In this document: piece after piece, positions 34,853-43,588 of the stretch | Layout: every line of letters begins with the position of its first letter | Position numbering within the stretch: the stretch's first letter is position 1 | Origin: Castellaniella sp. | GTDB taxonomy: Bacteria; Pseudomonadota; Gammaproteobacteria; Burkholderiales; Burkholderiaceae_B | Assembly: GCF_004321985.1 (NCBI RefSeq) | Contig: NZ_SCQN01000048.1 | Location: forward strand, 1 to 64,000 | Direction: 5' to 3' | DNA: 64,000 nucleotides | Notes under the pieces: model-generated | What the model was told of the DNA's origin: nothing | Databases searched by the model: none | The model's input: only the letters and a program-made list of their open reading frames with translations | Position numbers and translations under genes: made by a program

Positions 34853-35622
34853 GCCCACGTCTTCCATGGCGCTTTGCCACGGACCCATAGGTCCTCCAGC
34901 ATGTTTTTTTCACGCAGTGTATCCATGGGTTGCCAAAAGCCGCTATGTTCGAAGGCCATCAGTTCCCCATCGTGCGCAAGTGACACCAGTGGCTGCGCCT
35001 CCCAGCTCGTCTGGTCACCCTCGATGCGATCCAGGCACTTAGGGGAGAGTACAAAGAAGCCCCCGTTGATGAGTCCTCCATCACCTCTGGGCTTCTCGGT
35101 AAAGCCTGAAACCTGTTGACCCGTGAGTTTCAAAGCACCATAGCGCCCTGGCGGTTGTACCGCCGTCACCGTGGCCATCCGCCCGTGCCGGCGGTGAAAT
35201 CGAACGGAAGCTCCGATATCTACGTCGCTGACGCCGTCACCGTATGTAAAGCAAAAGGCGGGGTCGTCACGCACGTAGTCGCGTATGCGTTTCAGACGTC
35301 CTCCGGTAAGTGTCGTCTCACCGGTGTCCACCAGCGTGACTCGCCAGGGTTCGGCGTGCTGGTGATGGACTTCCATGTGGTTGTTGCACATGTCGAACGT
35401 GACATCCGACATGTGCAGGAAGTAATTGGCGAAATACTCCTTGATCACGTACCCCTTGTAGCCGCAGCAGATAACGAAGTCATTGATATCGTGGTGCGAA
35501 TACATCTTCAGGATATGCCACAAGATGGGCTTGCCACCGATCTCCACCATCGGCTTGGGCTTGAGGTGCGTCTCCTCCGAAATACGGGTGCCCAGGCCTC
35601 CGGCCAAAATGACGGCTTTCAT
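34849..35622 (-). CDS. rfbF: Glucose-1-phosphate cytidylyltransferase
   Basis: 257 residues. The nucleotidyltransferase signature is [20 protein letters not shown] at residues 5–24, followed by [13 protein letters not shown] and the metal-site [10 protein letters not shown]. It makes CDP-glucose from CTP and glucose-1-phosphate, committing carbon to the pathway. The ATG at 35622 (MKAVILAGG) is the standard family start. First gene of a seven-gene minus-strand operon; its promoter must lie in the 258-base gap up to msrP, where no convincing boxes were found. Confidence 0.93.
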   Translation of the reverse strand: MKAVILAGGLGTRISEETHLKPKPMVEIGGKPILWHILKMYSHHDINDFVICCGYKGYVIKEYFANYFLHMSDVTFDMCNNHMEVHHQHAEPWRVTLVDTGETTLTGGRLKRIRDYVRDDPAFCFTYGDGVSDVDIGASVRFHRRHGRMATVTAVQPPGRYGALKLTGQQVSGFTEKPRGDGGLINGGFFVLSPKCLDRIEGDQTSWEAQPLVSLAHDGELMAFEHSGFWQPMDTLREKNMLEDLWVRGKAPWKTWA

Positions 35623-35880
35623 AGCGATGATTCCTGCTGCATGTGCGTGGACATAGGCATAGGCCAATCCTGGACCGCTGCGTTTTTTATGTATCTCGTG
35701 AATTGAGACATGGGTGCCTCCGAGTCCAGTATATGGACCTTGTGTCCTCATCAATTCCTCGAACAAAACCGCAAATATCTGACTATCCCGGTGACAGAGT
35801 CGATTTTTGGAGGGGCAACCTGGGGCCGCCTCCTTCCCCCGCAAAGCCCATGGCGGTAGCATGGATACTGGAGGTGCATC

Positions 35881-36843
35881 ATGCGCAGGATTTGGGATAT
35901 AGGCCTATCGCCCTCGGACATTACGCCGGAGTCCGTATGGCGGGCCAGGCGGCGGTTCATGCAGGGAGCAGCGTTGGCGCCGCTCGCTCTGGGCGTCCCT
36001 GCGCTGGCGCGAGCTGCGGCCGATGCGGGGCCTATGGGCCCGTTGCTTCCGGCGACCAAGGATTCCCGCTGGCCCACGGTCGAGGCGGTGAACACCTGGA
36101 AGGACATCACCACCTACAACAATTTCTATGAATTCGGGACGGGCAAGGGGGATCCAGCGGAGTATGCCGGGCGCATGCAGATCAAGCCCTGGACGGTGCA
36201 GATCGACGGCGCGGTACGCAAGCCGCTGACGCTGGACATCGATGACCTGCGCAAGCTCGCGCCGCTGCAGGAGCGCGTCTATCGTCTGCGTTGCGTGGAG
36301 GCCTGGTCCATGGTGATTCCATGGACCGGGTATTCGCTGTCGCACCTGCTCTCGCATGTGGAGCCGACAGGCGACGCCAAATACGTGGTGTTCACCTCCG
36401 TCTTGCAGCCCAAGAACATGCCCGGCGTCAGTGAGCGCATCCTGGACTGGCCCTATACGGAGGGCCTGCGGATGGACGAGGCCATGCATCCGCTGACGTT
36501 GCTGACATTCGGCGTCTACGGACGTGAGCTGCCGAAACAGAATGGTGCGCCCATGCGCGTCATCATCCCGTGGAAATACGGTTTCAAATCGGGCAAGTCA
36601 TTGGTACGCATTCACCTGCAGTCCACCCCGCCCGAGACGAGCTGGATGCGGGCAGCGCCCCAGGAGTACGGTTTTTACGCCAACGTGAACCCGGCAGTGC
36701 CGCACCCGCGCTGGAGCCAGGCGACCGAGCGGCGCATCGGTTCCGGGCTTTTCGCGTCGCGGATTCCGACGCAACCGTTCAATGGATACGCGGAGGCGGT
36801 CTCAGGCCTGTACCAGGGGATGGACCTGCGACGTAACTTCTAA
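35881..36843 (+). CDS. msrP: Periplasmic methionine-sulfoxide reductase, molybdopterin subunit MsrP
   Basis: 320 residues. A twin-arginine signal (RARRRFMQG, then a hydrophobic run ending near ALARAAA) exports the folded molybdoenzyme. The Mo-ligating cysteine is Cys138 in [14 protein letters not shown]. The C-terminal [17 protein letters not shown] and [11 protein letters not shown] segments are family hallmarks. It repairs oxidised methionines in envelope proteins, with electrons from MsrQ, which is encoded nine bases downstream. Confidence 0.95.
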   Translation: MRRIWDIGLSPSDITPESVWRARRRFMQGAALAPLALGVPALARAAADAGPMGPLLPATKDSRWPTVEAVNTWKDITTYNNFYEFGTGKGDPAEYAGRMQIKPWTVQIDGAVRKPLTLDIDDLRKLAPLQERVYRLRCVEAWSMVIPWTGYSLSHLLSHVEPTGDAKYVVFTSVLQPKNMPGVSERILDWPYTEGLRMDEAMHPLTLLTFGVYGRELPKQNGAPMRVIIPWKYGFKSGKSLVRIHLQSTPPETSWMRAAPQEYGFYANVNPAVPHPRWSQATERRIGSGLFASRIPTQPFNGYAEAVSGLYQGMDLRRNF

Positions 36844-36852
36844 GAGGCCGAT

Positions 36853-37587
36853 GTGGTGGATCGCGACACGAGCCGGGCCGCACCGGCCCAGGGCGGCAGC
36901 CCTGTGCCCAGCGAACGCACCGGCGCCGTGAGGGGCGGGCGTCTGCCCGCGGCACAGCTGGGTGCGCGCGGCGGTGCCGGCTGGCTGTTGGGCGCATGCA
37001 TGCACCTGGTTGGCCTGTTTCCGCTGCTGCGCTGGGTGGTTCTGGGCTTGACTGACGGGCTGACGGCCAATCCGCCGCTATTCCTGACGTGGTCCTCAGG
37101 CGACTGGGCGCTTATCCTGCTGCTGATCGTGCTGGCGGTGACGCCGATTCGGCGCCTGACTGGTTGGAATGCGCTGTTGCGTCATCGGCGCAAACTGGGC
37201 CTCTATGCGTTCTTCTATACCGTTCTGCACGTGATCGCGTGGGCGGTCTGGGACCGGGACGGGGTTCCCGCCGCCATGTGGATGGATTTATGGCAGCGGA
37301 CCTTCATCGGCATTGGTGCGCTGGCCGTGCTGTGTCTGATTCCGCTGGCACTGACATCCACCCATGGCTGGATGCGCCGGCTGGGCCGCTGGTGGATGCG
37401 CCTGCACTGGCTGATTTACCCTTCGGCCGTTCTGTCGATCTGGCATTTCTTCTGGATGCGGGCGGGGAAGAATGATTATCTGGAGCCGCGCTTGTCGGCG
37501 TGGATCCTGGCTGCGTTGCTGGGAATACGGCTTCTGTGGTGGCTGCGGAAGGCCGGGCAGCGACGTCGCGTGGACGGGCCGCACTGA
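36853..37587 (+). CDS. msrQ: Heme-binding membrane subunit MsrQ
   Basis: 244 residues, with about six hydrophobic helices after a 45-residue polar N-terminus. Heme-ligand histidines are expected in FYTVLHVIAWAV and HWLIYPSAVLSIWHFFW. It passes electrons from the quinone pool or flavin reductase to MsrP. The annotated start is GTG at 36853; the non-conserved first 45 residues mean a later start cannot be excluded. Nine bases from msrP, so one transcript. Confidence 0.9.
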   Translation: MVDRDTSRAAPAQGGSPVPSERTGAVRGGRLPAAQLGARGGAGWLLGACMHLVGLFPLLRWVVLGLTDGLTANPPLFLTWSSGDWALILLLIVLAVTPIRRLTGWNALLRHRRKLGLYAFFYTVLHVIAWAVWDRDGVPAAMWMDLWQRTFIGIGALAVLCLIPLALTSTHGWMRRLGRWWMRLHWLIYPSAVLSIWHFFWMRAGKNDYLEPRLSAWILAALLGIRLLWWLRKAGQRRRVDGPH

Positions 37588-37664
37588 GGCTTTGCCTGCC
37601 CCGGATTGCCTGGGGTGATTCCACTGCAAAGTTCCGGTAGCGCCGTTGCGGTATGCTTGGTGTC

Positions 37665-37886
37665 ATGAATCATGACGCAATGACGCCGGAAGCACGGCTG
37701 ATCACGCTGGAGTCCAAGCTGGCACTGGCCGAGGATCTGCTCGACGAGTTGAACCGGACGGTCTTCAGGCAACAAGAGCACCTGGATGCTCTGACGCGCG
37801 AGCTGGTCGAGATCCGTCGGCAGCAGCTTGCGGGGGCTGGTCCTGTCTCGGCTCCTTTGGCTGACGAGCGTCCTCCCCACTATTGA
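37665..37886 (+). CDS. slyX: SlyX family protein
   Basis: 73 residues predicted as one long coiled coil (ARLITLESKLALAEDLLDEL, VFRQQEHLDALTREL) ending in the family tail PPHY. The biochemical role of SlyX is unknown. The ATG at 37665 is used; a methionine 15 bases later would give the usual M-x-x-x-RLxxLE opening. It stands alone between msrQ and a GST gene, with a terminator after it. Confidence 0.85.
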   Translation: MNHDAMTPEARLITLESKLALAEDLLDELNRTVFRQQEHLDALTRELVEIRRQQLAGAGPVSAPLADERPPHY

Positions 37887-37895
37887 TGAAATGAA

Positions 37896-37945
37896 TCAAA
37901 GCCCGTCGCTTGCTGTTGTGCAGGCGCGGCAGGCGGGCTTTTGTC
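37896..37945 (+). terminator. Terminator after slyX
   Basis: AAAGCCCG (37898–37905) pairs with CGGGCTTT (37934–37941) over a long partly paired loop, followed by a short T-run (TTTTGTC). It precedes the ribosome site of the next gene. Confidence 0.6.
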
Positions 37946-37963
37946 GTGCGTCGAAGGAGCAAC

Positions 37964-38830
37964 ATGACCCAGTCTACCGAATATGTCCCGCCCAAGGTCT
38001 GGGTCTGGGACAAGCCCAGCGGCGGCCGGTTTGCCAATGTCAATCGGCCGGTGTCGGGGCCTACCCACGATAAGGTGTTGCCGGTGGGCAAGCACCCGCT
38101 ACAACTGTATTCGCAGGCCACGCCCAATGGCCAGAAGGTCACGATCCTGCTGGAGGAGCTACTGGCGGCGGGCCATGTTGGGGCCGAGTACGACGCCTGG
38201 CTGATCCGCATCGGCGAGGGGGATCAATTCGGCAGCGGTTTCGTGGCCTTGAACCCGAATTCCAAGATCCCGGCCATGGTGGATCGCAGTGGTCCGCAAC
38301 CCATTCGGATCTTTGAATCGGGTTCCATTCTGCTTTACCTGGCGGAAAAATTCGGTGCTTTTCTGCCCAAGGATCTGGCTGGACGTACGGAATGCCTGTC
38401 GTGGCTGTTCTGGCAGGTGGGCAGTGCGCCGTATCTGGGCGGCGGTTTTGGACATTTCTACAACTATGCACCGTTCAAGATCGAATACGCGATTGATCGC
38501 TACGCGATGGAAGTCAAGCGCGAGCTGGATGTATTGGATCAGCAACTGGCCGATCACCCGTTCATCGCGGGAGATGACTACACCATTGCGGATATCGCGA
38601 TCTGGCCCTGGTATGGTGGCTTGGTGCGCAATCAGGTCTATGGCGCGGGCGAGTTCCTGTCGGTTCAGGATTATTCCCATGTGCAGCGCTGGGCGCAGGC
38701 TATCGCTGACCGTCCCGCCGTGCGGCGCGGGCGTATTGTGAACCGCACCTCGGGTGACCCGGCCGGGCAGCTCCGCGAGCGCCATGCCGCGTCGGACTTC
38801 GAAACCCGCACACAGGACAAGATCGCCTGA
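37964..38830 (+). CDS. yghU: Glutathione S-transferase, YghU/disulfide-bond oxidoreductase type
   Basis: 288 residues. The thioredoxin-like N-terminal domain is preceded by the long YghU extension (YVPPKVWVWDKPSGG, RFANVNRPVSGPTHD). The glutathione-site segment reads YSQATPNGQKVTILLEEL, and IPAMVDRSGPQPIRIFESGSI carries the gamma-glutamyl-binding Glu-Ser. The helical C-terminal domain has YTIADIAIWPWYG. These enzymes reduce small disulfides with two glutathiones. AAGGAGC precedes the ATG at 37964. Confidence 0.9.
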   Translation: MTQSTEYVPPKVWVWDKPSGGRFANVNRPVSGPTHDKVLPVGKHPLQLYSQATPNGQKVTILLEELLAAGHVGAEYDAWLIRIGEGDQFGSGFVALNPNSKIPAMVDRSGPQPIRIFESGSILLYLAEKFGAFLPKDLAGRTECLSWLFWQVGSAPYLGGGFGHFYNYAPFKIEYAIDRYAMEVKRELDVLDQQLADHPFIAGDDYTIADIAIWPWYGGLVRNQVYGAGEFLSVQDYSHVQRWAQAIADRPAVRRGRIVNRTSGDPAGQLRERHAASDFETRTQDKIA

Positions 38831-38900
38831 GTCGGTCGCCCCCGGGGTACGTCGCCCCGTCCCGGTGGCGGGCACTCGCCGACCGGTTCGGTTGCCTGGC

Positions 38901-40121
38901 TCAGGCAGCCGCGCGTATCTGCCGCCGTGACCGGTCTACCGCGACCGACACCATCAGGATCGCGAACCCCGCCAGCGCCAGCGCGCTGCCGACCAGCCCT
39001 GGCGATGTCCAGCCGTAGCCGTTGGCAATCGCCATGCCGCCCAGCAGCGGCCCTAGAGCGTTGGCGAAATTGAACGCGGAATGGTTGAGCGCGGCGGCCA
39101 AGCCTTGGGCGTGCCGGGCCACGTCCATGAGCCTGGTCTGCAAAACCGTGCCCAGCGCACCCGAAAAGGCGATGAAAAACACGTTGATCGACAGCGCCCA
39201 GACGTTGCCCGCGGTCAGCGGAAACAGGGCGGTCGTCGCAGCGCTCCAGAGCAGCAGGCCGCCCGCCGTGGGCATGAGGGCCTTGTCCGCGAGCCATGGC
39301 ACCAGGATGTTGCCCAGCGTCAGACCGATGCCGAATACGGCCAACACCAGCGGCAGGGTATCGGGAGACACCCGCGTGACCTGCAGCAGGACGTCGGCCA
39401 GGTAGGTGTAGACGGCAAACAGGCCGCCGAATCCCACGGCGCCCGCGGCCAGAGTCAGCCAGACCTGCAGATGCTTCAGGGCGCCCAGCTCGCGCCAGGG
39501 GCTGGCTCCTGGCGCCGGCGGCGTGCGCGGCGCCAGCCACGCCACCAGACCCATGGTGGTGAGCCCCGAGAGGCTTACCAGCCCGAAGCCCCAACGCCAT
39601 GAAAGCGCGTGTCCCAGCCAGTTGGCGAAAGGGACGCCGATGATGGTCGCGACCGTCAGGCCCAGGAACATGCGCCCGACGGCCTGATTGCGCCGCGAGT
39701 GGGGCACCAGCGAGACCGCTACCAGTGAGCCAATACCGAAATATGCGCCGTGGGGCAGGCCGCTCAAAAACCGCAGCACCAGCAGCGCATGGTAGCTGGG
39801 TGCGAACGCGCACAGGCCGTTGAAGAGCGCGAAGAGGCCCATCAGCGCGATGAGCAGCGTGCGCCGCGCCACGCGCGCAGCCAGGACGGTCAGCAGCGGT
39901 GCCCCGACCACCACACCCAGTGCGTAGGCGCTGATGACGTGCCCGGCCGTCGGTGCATCTATCCCCAGATCCTGCGCGAAGTAGGGCAGCAGGCTCATGG
40001 TGGCGAATTCCGCCGTGCCAATGGCAAAGGCGCCAATCGCCAGTGCGAAGATCACCCATCCGGCACGAATGGGCGCGCGCGGCGACGCTGACGGAGCGGG
40101 CTGGGTGGCGGGTAGTGCCAT
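38901..40121 (-). CDS. MFS drug/sugar efflux transporter, DHA1 (AraJ-like)
   Basis: 406 residues, about 12 membrane helices. The first helix reads VIFALAIGAFAIGTAEFATMS, with the AraJ/DHA1 G-T-x-E-F-x-x-M signature. The loop 2–3 RVARRTLLIALMGLFAL and motif HGAYFGIGSLVAV follow. Substrates cannot be predicted. The ATG at 40121 (MALPATQPAP) is an estimate; an in-frame start at 40217 would add 32 proline-rich residues. It is convergent with yghU and divergent from the PfkB kinase. Confidence 0.82.
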   Translation of the reverse strand: MALPATQPAPSASPRAPIRAGWVIFALAIGAFAIGTAEFATMSLLPYFAQDLGIDAPTAGHVISAYALGVVVGAPLLTVLAARVARRTLLIALMGLFALFNGLCAFAPSYHALLVLRFLSGLPHGAYFGIGSLVAVSLVPHSRRNQAVGRMFLGLTVATIIGVPFANWLGHALSWRWGFGLVSLSGLTTMGLVAWLAPRTPPAPGASPWRELGALKHLQVWLTLAAGAVGFGGLFAVYTYLADVLLQVTRVSPDTLPLVLAVFGIGLTLGNILVPWLADKALMPTAGGLLLWSAATTALFPLTAGNVWALSINVFFIAFSGALGTVLQTRLMDVARHAQGLAAALNHSAFNFANALGPLLGGMAIANGYGWTSPGLVGSALALAGFAILMVSVAVDRSRRQIRAAA

Positions 40122-40267
40122 GGGTGGGGCGACAGCCGGCGGGGCGGCAGGATGCGAGGCCGTCCAGTGTAACGCGGTGCGGGTAACCCACATCCGGGGC
40201 GGCGGCTTGCGCCGCATCCAGGCGACCGTTACTGTGAGCGGATCAAAAGACTCTGGGTAGATCGAGC

Positions 40268-41182
40268 ATGCGTTTTACGACGATCGGTGCGGCCATCGTG
40301 GATATCGTGGTTTCGCGCGTGCGCCCCATGCTGGGCGCCAAGCAGGATGTGGATCATATCGGGCTGTATGCAGGCGGTGGCGCTGTCAACGCGGCCTTGA
40401 ACGTTGCAGCGCAGGGAGCGGATGTGACCCTGCATGCCTGCGTGGGCCAGGACCTGGAGGGCGGGCTGGTGCGCGATCTTCTGCAGCGGCATGGCATCCG
40501 CGCCATGATTCCCGGTCATGCTCTGCCCACTGGCAAGTCGGTGGTGATGGTCGACGACAGCGGTGCGGCACGCGCTTACGCGCAGCGCGGCGCAAGCGCC
40601 TGGGTTGGCGAGCAGGGCTTCACTGATCTCGGGCAGTCCGATGTGATTTATGTGACGGGTCTGTCGCTGAAATCTCAGGATTGGCTGGGACGGGCGTTGT
40701 CGACCTTGCCGTCCTCTGGATTCAGGTTGGTGGTGACACCGGGCGCGCGCCAGCTTTCCCATCCGCAGGCGCTGCACGGCCTGTGGGACCGGGCGGATCT
40801 GCTGTGCGTCAACGCCGTCGAGGCAGCCCGCCTGTGTGACCAGGAGCTGTCGGATGCGGATGCAGTGTCGCCGCAGACGGCCGAATCGTTGGCGCGGCGG
40901 TTGGTGCGCACGCCAGGCCAGTGCGTGCTGGTCACGCTGGGGGCGGCCGGCGCTGTCTTTTACGACGGTGGACAGGCGCATTTCCATGCGGCGCGTCCGG
41001 TTTCCGTCGTGTCCACCATCGGCGCGGGGGATGCCTTTGCTTCGGCCTTTGCGTATGCCTGGGCGAGCGGTACGGCTCCGCAGAGTGCGCTTGCGGCCGC
41101 GACAGACAGCGCGGCCCGGGTCGTCCAGGTGATTCCGGCCAATCTGGCCGGTCCATTACGACCTTTTCATAATAATCTGTAG
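40268..41182 (+). CDS. PfkB-family carbohydrate kinase
   Basis: 304 residues. The N-terminal Gly-rich substrate loop reads YAGGGAVNAALNVAAQGADV and the C-terminal PfkB signature STIGAGDAFASAFAYAWASG carries catalytic Asp255. The size and the single domain match ribokinase or pseudouridine-kinase relatives. No pathway neighbour reveals the substrate; the next genes concern sulfur. It is divergent from the MFS gene. Confidence 0.85.
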   Translation: MRFTTIGAAIVDIVVSRVRPMLGAKQDVDHIGLYAGGGAVNAALNVAAQGADVTLHACVGQDLEGGLVRDLLQRHGIRAMIPGHALPTGKSVVMVDDSGAARAYAQRGASAWVGEQGFTDLGQSDVIYVTGLSLKSQDWLGRALSTLPSSGFRLVVTPGARQLSHPQALHGLWDRADLLCVNAVEAARLCDQELSDADAVSPQTAESLARRLVRTPGQCVLVTLGAAGAVFYDGGQAHFHAARPVSVVSTIGAGDAFASAFAYAWASGTAPQSALAAATDSAARVVQVIPANLAGPLRPFHNNL

Positions 41183-41199
41183 TTATAAGGAAATAGCCC

Positions 41200-41218
41200 C
41201 AGATATATTTTTTATCTG
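41200..41218. promoter_or_regulatory. AT-rich palindrome before the rhodanese gene
   Basis: CAGATA and TATCTG flank a seven-base AT core (tattttt), 40 bases before the rhodanese ATG. Position and symmetry suit an operator for a small repressor; ArsR-type sulfide sensors bind AT-rich palindromes, but the regulator here is unknown. Confidence 0.4.
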
Positions 41219-41257
41219 AGAAAATGCGTCATTCACCGATTTTTCTAGGTCTGAATC

Positions 41258-42199
41258 ATGAAATCCTTGTTAAAGACTTTGAGCCTGCTGGCGCTGACGG
41301 CTGGGGTGTCGTCCGCCGCTTGGGCCGCGCAGCCGCTGCTCACGCCGGCCGAACTCGACGCGGCTCGCCAAATACCAGAAGTCCGCGTGATCGATATACG
41401 GCCTGCCGACGTTTATGCCGCCGGGCATGTGCCGGGCGCGGTTTCGGCGCCTTACGCCAAGTGGCGTGGGCCGGCCAACGACCCGGGCAAGTTGCCCACT
41501 GTGTCGGCCTTGACTGACTTGGTCCGCAGTCTTGGGGTGGATGCGGGAACACACGCCGTCGTCGTCTCGTCGGGTGCAGACAGCACCGATTTCGGGGCGT
41601 CTGCTCGGGTGTACTGGACGCTGAAATATCTTGGACTCAGCCAGTTGTCGGTCCTCAACGGCGGATACAAGGCCTGGACTGATGCGGGCCTGCAGCGGGA
41701 CAAGGCTGTCCCGCAGGTCAAGCCCACCGCTTTTGTGGCCCATCTGGACGAGGACATCATCGCCACGACGCCTCAGGTCGCCGCCCAGATCGGCAATCCT
41801 GAGACCCGCCTGGTTGATGCTCGTCCGCTGGACTTCTATCTGGGCAAGGTGAAGGCCCCGACGGCCCAGGTGCCGGGCACGATCAAGGGTGCCGTCAACG
41901 TGGAAAATGGCCGTTGGTTCGAGCCGGGAACGTCAATCTTCGTGCCGCCGGACCAGGCGCGCAAGATCGCCGCCCAGATCGTGCCTCACGCGGCTGTCAA
42001 GGAAACCATTTCCTTCTGCAATACCGGGCACTGGGCGGCCACGGACTGGTTCGCGCTGTCTGAGGTCCTGGGCCAGAAGAACGTGCGGCTCTATCCCGAA
42101 TCGCTGGCTGAGTGGTCACAGGACGCTTCCCGCCCCATGGACCACGTTCCCAGCCGCGGATCGCAGATCCTGAACAAACTCAAGGGCGCGTTGGGCTGA
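41258..42199 (+). CDS. Secreted tandem-rhodanese sulfurtransferase
   Basis: 313 residues. A signal peptide (LLALTAGVSSAAWA) is followed by two rhodanese domains. The first (VRVIDIRPADVYAAGHVPGA) lacks an active cysteine. The second (TRLVDARPLDFYLG) ends in the catalytic loop FCNTGHWAA with Cys254, a persulfide-carrying residue. It should transfer sulfane sulfur (for example from thiosulfate) in the periplasm. The stop is one base from the transporter start, so the two are translated together as a sulfur unit. Confidence 0.88.
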   Translation: MKSLLKTLSLLALTAGVSSAAWAAQPLLTPAELDAARQIPEVRVIDIRPADVYAAGHVPGAVSAPYAKWRGPANDPGKLPTVSALTDLVRSLGVDAGTHAVVVSSGADSTDFGASARVYWTLKYLGLSQLSVLNGGYKAWTDAGLQRDKAVPQVKPTAFVAHLDEDIIATTPQVAAQIGNPETRLVDARPLDFYLGKVKAPTAQVPGTIKGAVNVENGRWFEPGTSIFVPPDQARKIAAQIVPHAAVKETISFCNTGHWAATDWFALSEVLGQKNVRLYPESLAEWSQDASRPMDHVPSRGSQILNKLKGALG

Positions 42200-42200
42200 C

Positions 42201-43349
42201 ATGAAGCGGATTCCCCTGGCGGCGGTAATCGTCGCCTTCACTTTTTTTCTGGCTTGGTCGGTGGCTCTACGACAGGCCTTGCTATTTCTGGTGGGGCTCG
42301 GCCTGGGCCTGGTGTTGGCCGGCGCCCGTTTCGGTTTTACCACCGGCTGGCGCAAGCTCATCGAGCAGCGTGATCCGTCGGGTGTCGTGGCGCAACTGGT
42401 GCTGCTGGCGCTTGCGGCCGCCATCTCCATGCCGCTGCTGGCGGCCTATCCGACTGATTTGGGAGCGGCCCTGGGGCCACCCAGCATCAGCCTGATCGTG
42501 GGTGCTTTCGTGTTTGGCGCCTGCATGCAGGTGGCGGACGGTTGCGGTTCGGGGACGCTCTACAAGGCCGGCATGGGTTTCACGATGAATATGGCGATTC
42601 TGCCGCTGTTTGCCATTGGCAGCTTCCTGGGGTCGGCAACGCTCGAGAACTGGCTTTCGCTGGGGGCCTTGCCGCCCTACGGGCTGGTCGCGCATTTTGG
42701 CGCGCCCGAGGCACTGGCGATTACGCTGGCCGGCCTGGCAGTGGTGGGATTTGGTACCGTCCGCTGGACGCGGCGCGCGGGCGGCAAGACGACGGCTGCG
42801 GGTGTCGGCTCCGGCGGCGTTCAGCCGGCCGGGACCGCCCGCGTCCTTCCAGGGCTCTGGGACCGCAAGCTGCTGGTCGGGGCCGTACTGCTGGCCGCGC
42901 TGGCGGCGCTGAACTTGGTCATTGCGGGCCAGCCTTGGGGCATCGTGTATGGTTTTGGCTTGTGGGCGGCCAAGATCGCCGCTGCCGGCCATCTGTTCAA
43001 TCCGGCCGCCAATGCCTTCTGGAGCGAAGCCACCAATGCCACGACGCTGGCGCAGTCGGTGTTTCTGGACGTGACTTCCATCACCAACATCGGCATTCTG
43101 GCTGGCGCGCTTTGGGTGGGCCTGGGCAAGCCGGTGAAGGCGGCCAAAAGGCTCAATGCGACGCAATGGGCGGTCGGGCTGGGAGCCGGGTTGCTGCTGG
43201 GCTACAGCTCGCGCTTGGCCTTTGGCTGCAACATTGGCGCCATGGTCAGCGGTATCTCCACCGGCAGCCTGCACGGCTGGATCTGGGTGCCCATGGCCTT
43301 CCTGGGATCGTTGATCGGGGTGCGCGTGCGCCGCCGGGTTTTCGCATAG
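42201..43349 (+). CDS. YeeE/YedE-family sulfur-compound transporter
   Basis: 382 residues with about ten hydrophobic helices. Each half carries a cysteine in the pore-type motif (VADGCGSGTLYKAG and AFGCNIGAMVSGISTGSLHGW), the pattern that in TsuA relays thiosulfate through the membrane. With a secreted rhodanese immediately upstream, thiosulfate or sulfane-sulfur uptake is the likely task. The ATG follows the rhodanese stop by one base. Confidence 0.85.
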   Translation: MKRIPLAAVIVAFTFFLAWSVALRQALLFLVGLGLGLVLAGARFGFTTGWRKLIEQRDPSGVVAQLVLLALAAAISMPLLAAYPTDLGAALGPPSISLIVGAFVFGACMQVADGCGSGTLYKAGMGFTMNMAILPLFAIGSFLGSATLENWLSLGALPPYGLVAHFGAPEALAITLAGLAVVGFGTVRWTRRAGGKTTAAGVGSGGVQPAGTARVLPGLWDRKLLVGAVLLAALAALNLVIAGQPWGIVYGFGLWAAKIAAAGHLFNPAANAFWSEATNATTLAQSVFLDVTSITNIGILAGALWVGLGKPVKAAKRLNATQWAVGLGAGLLLGYSSRLAFGCNIGAMVSGISTGSLHGWIWVPMAFLGSLIGVRVRRRVFA

Positions 43350-43358
43350 GAGCCCGTG

Positions 43359-43523
43359 ATGAACTCCAGATTTTGGGCGACAGTGTTCTGGCTGATCTTC
43401 GTGGGATTTTTTGCCTGGGATTGGGCGCATAGCGCGTCGGTCAACGTGCGCGCCGAGCCGCCGCTCATCGCGGCCGGCTCGGGGGTTGCGCCCAGCGGTG
43501 GGCACTGCGCCTCGACGTTCTGA
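43359..43523 (+). CDS. 54-residue single-span membrane peptide in the sulfur operon
   Basis: ATG at 43359 with AGGAGCCC (43349–43356) as ribosome site, overlapping the end of the transporter gene. Translation gives MNSRFWATVFWLIFVGFFAW, a membrane helix rich in Phe and Trp, then a short polar tail with a Cys near the C-terminus (GGHCASTF). I do not recognise the family. Correct spacing, a good ribosome site and codon use like the neighbours support a real small subunit or partner of the YeeE transporter. Confidence 0.6.
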   Translation: MNSRFWATVFWLIFVGFFAWDWAHSASVNVRAEPPLIAAGSGVAPSGGHCASTF

Positions 43524-43588
43524 CGGTCTGGTCACCGCAGGGAATCACCGCTCGGCGTGGATGACGCCGGCGGTGCGACGCCATCCGC

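Noticed and set aside
35700-35710. Possible -10 box for rfbF in the AT-rich stretch after the Ala/Tyr-rich upstream frame
   Set aside because: AT-rich hexamers exist but no properly spaced partner element could be defended.
38835-38895. GC-rich inverted segments between yghU and the MFS gene as a terminator
   Set aside because: Only short scattered complementarity and no T-run on either strand.
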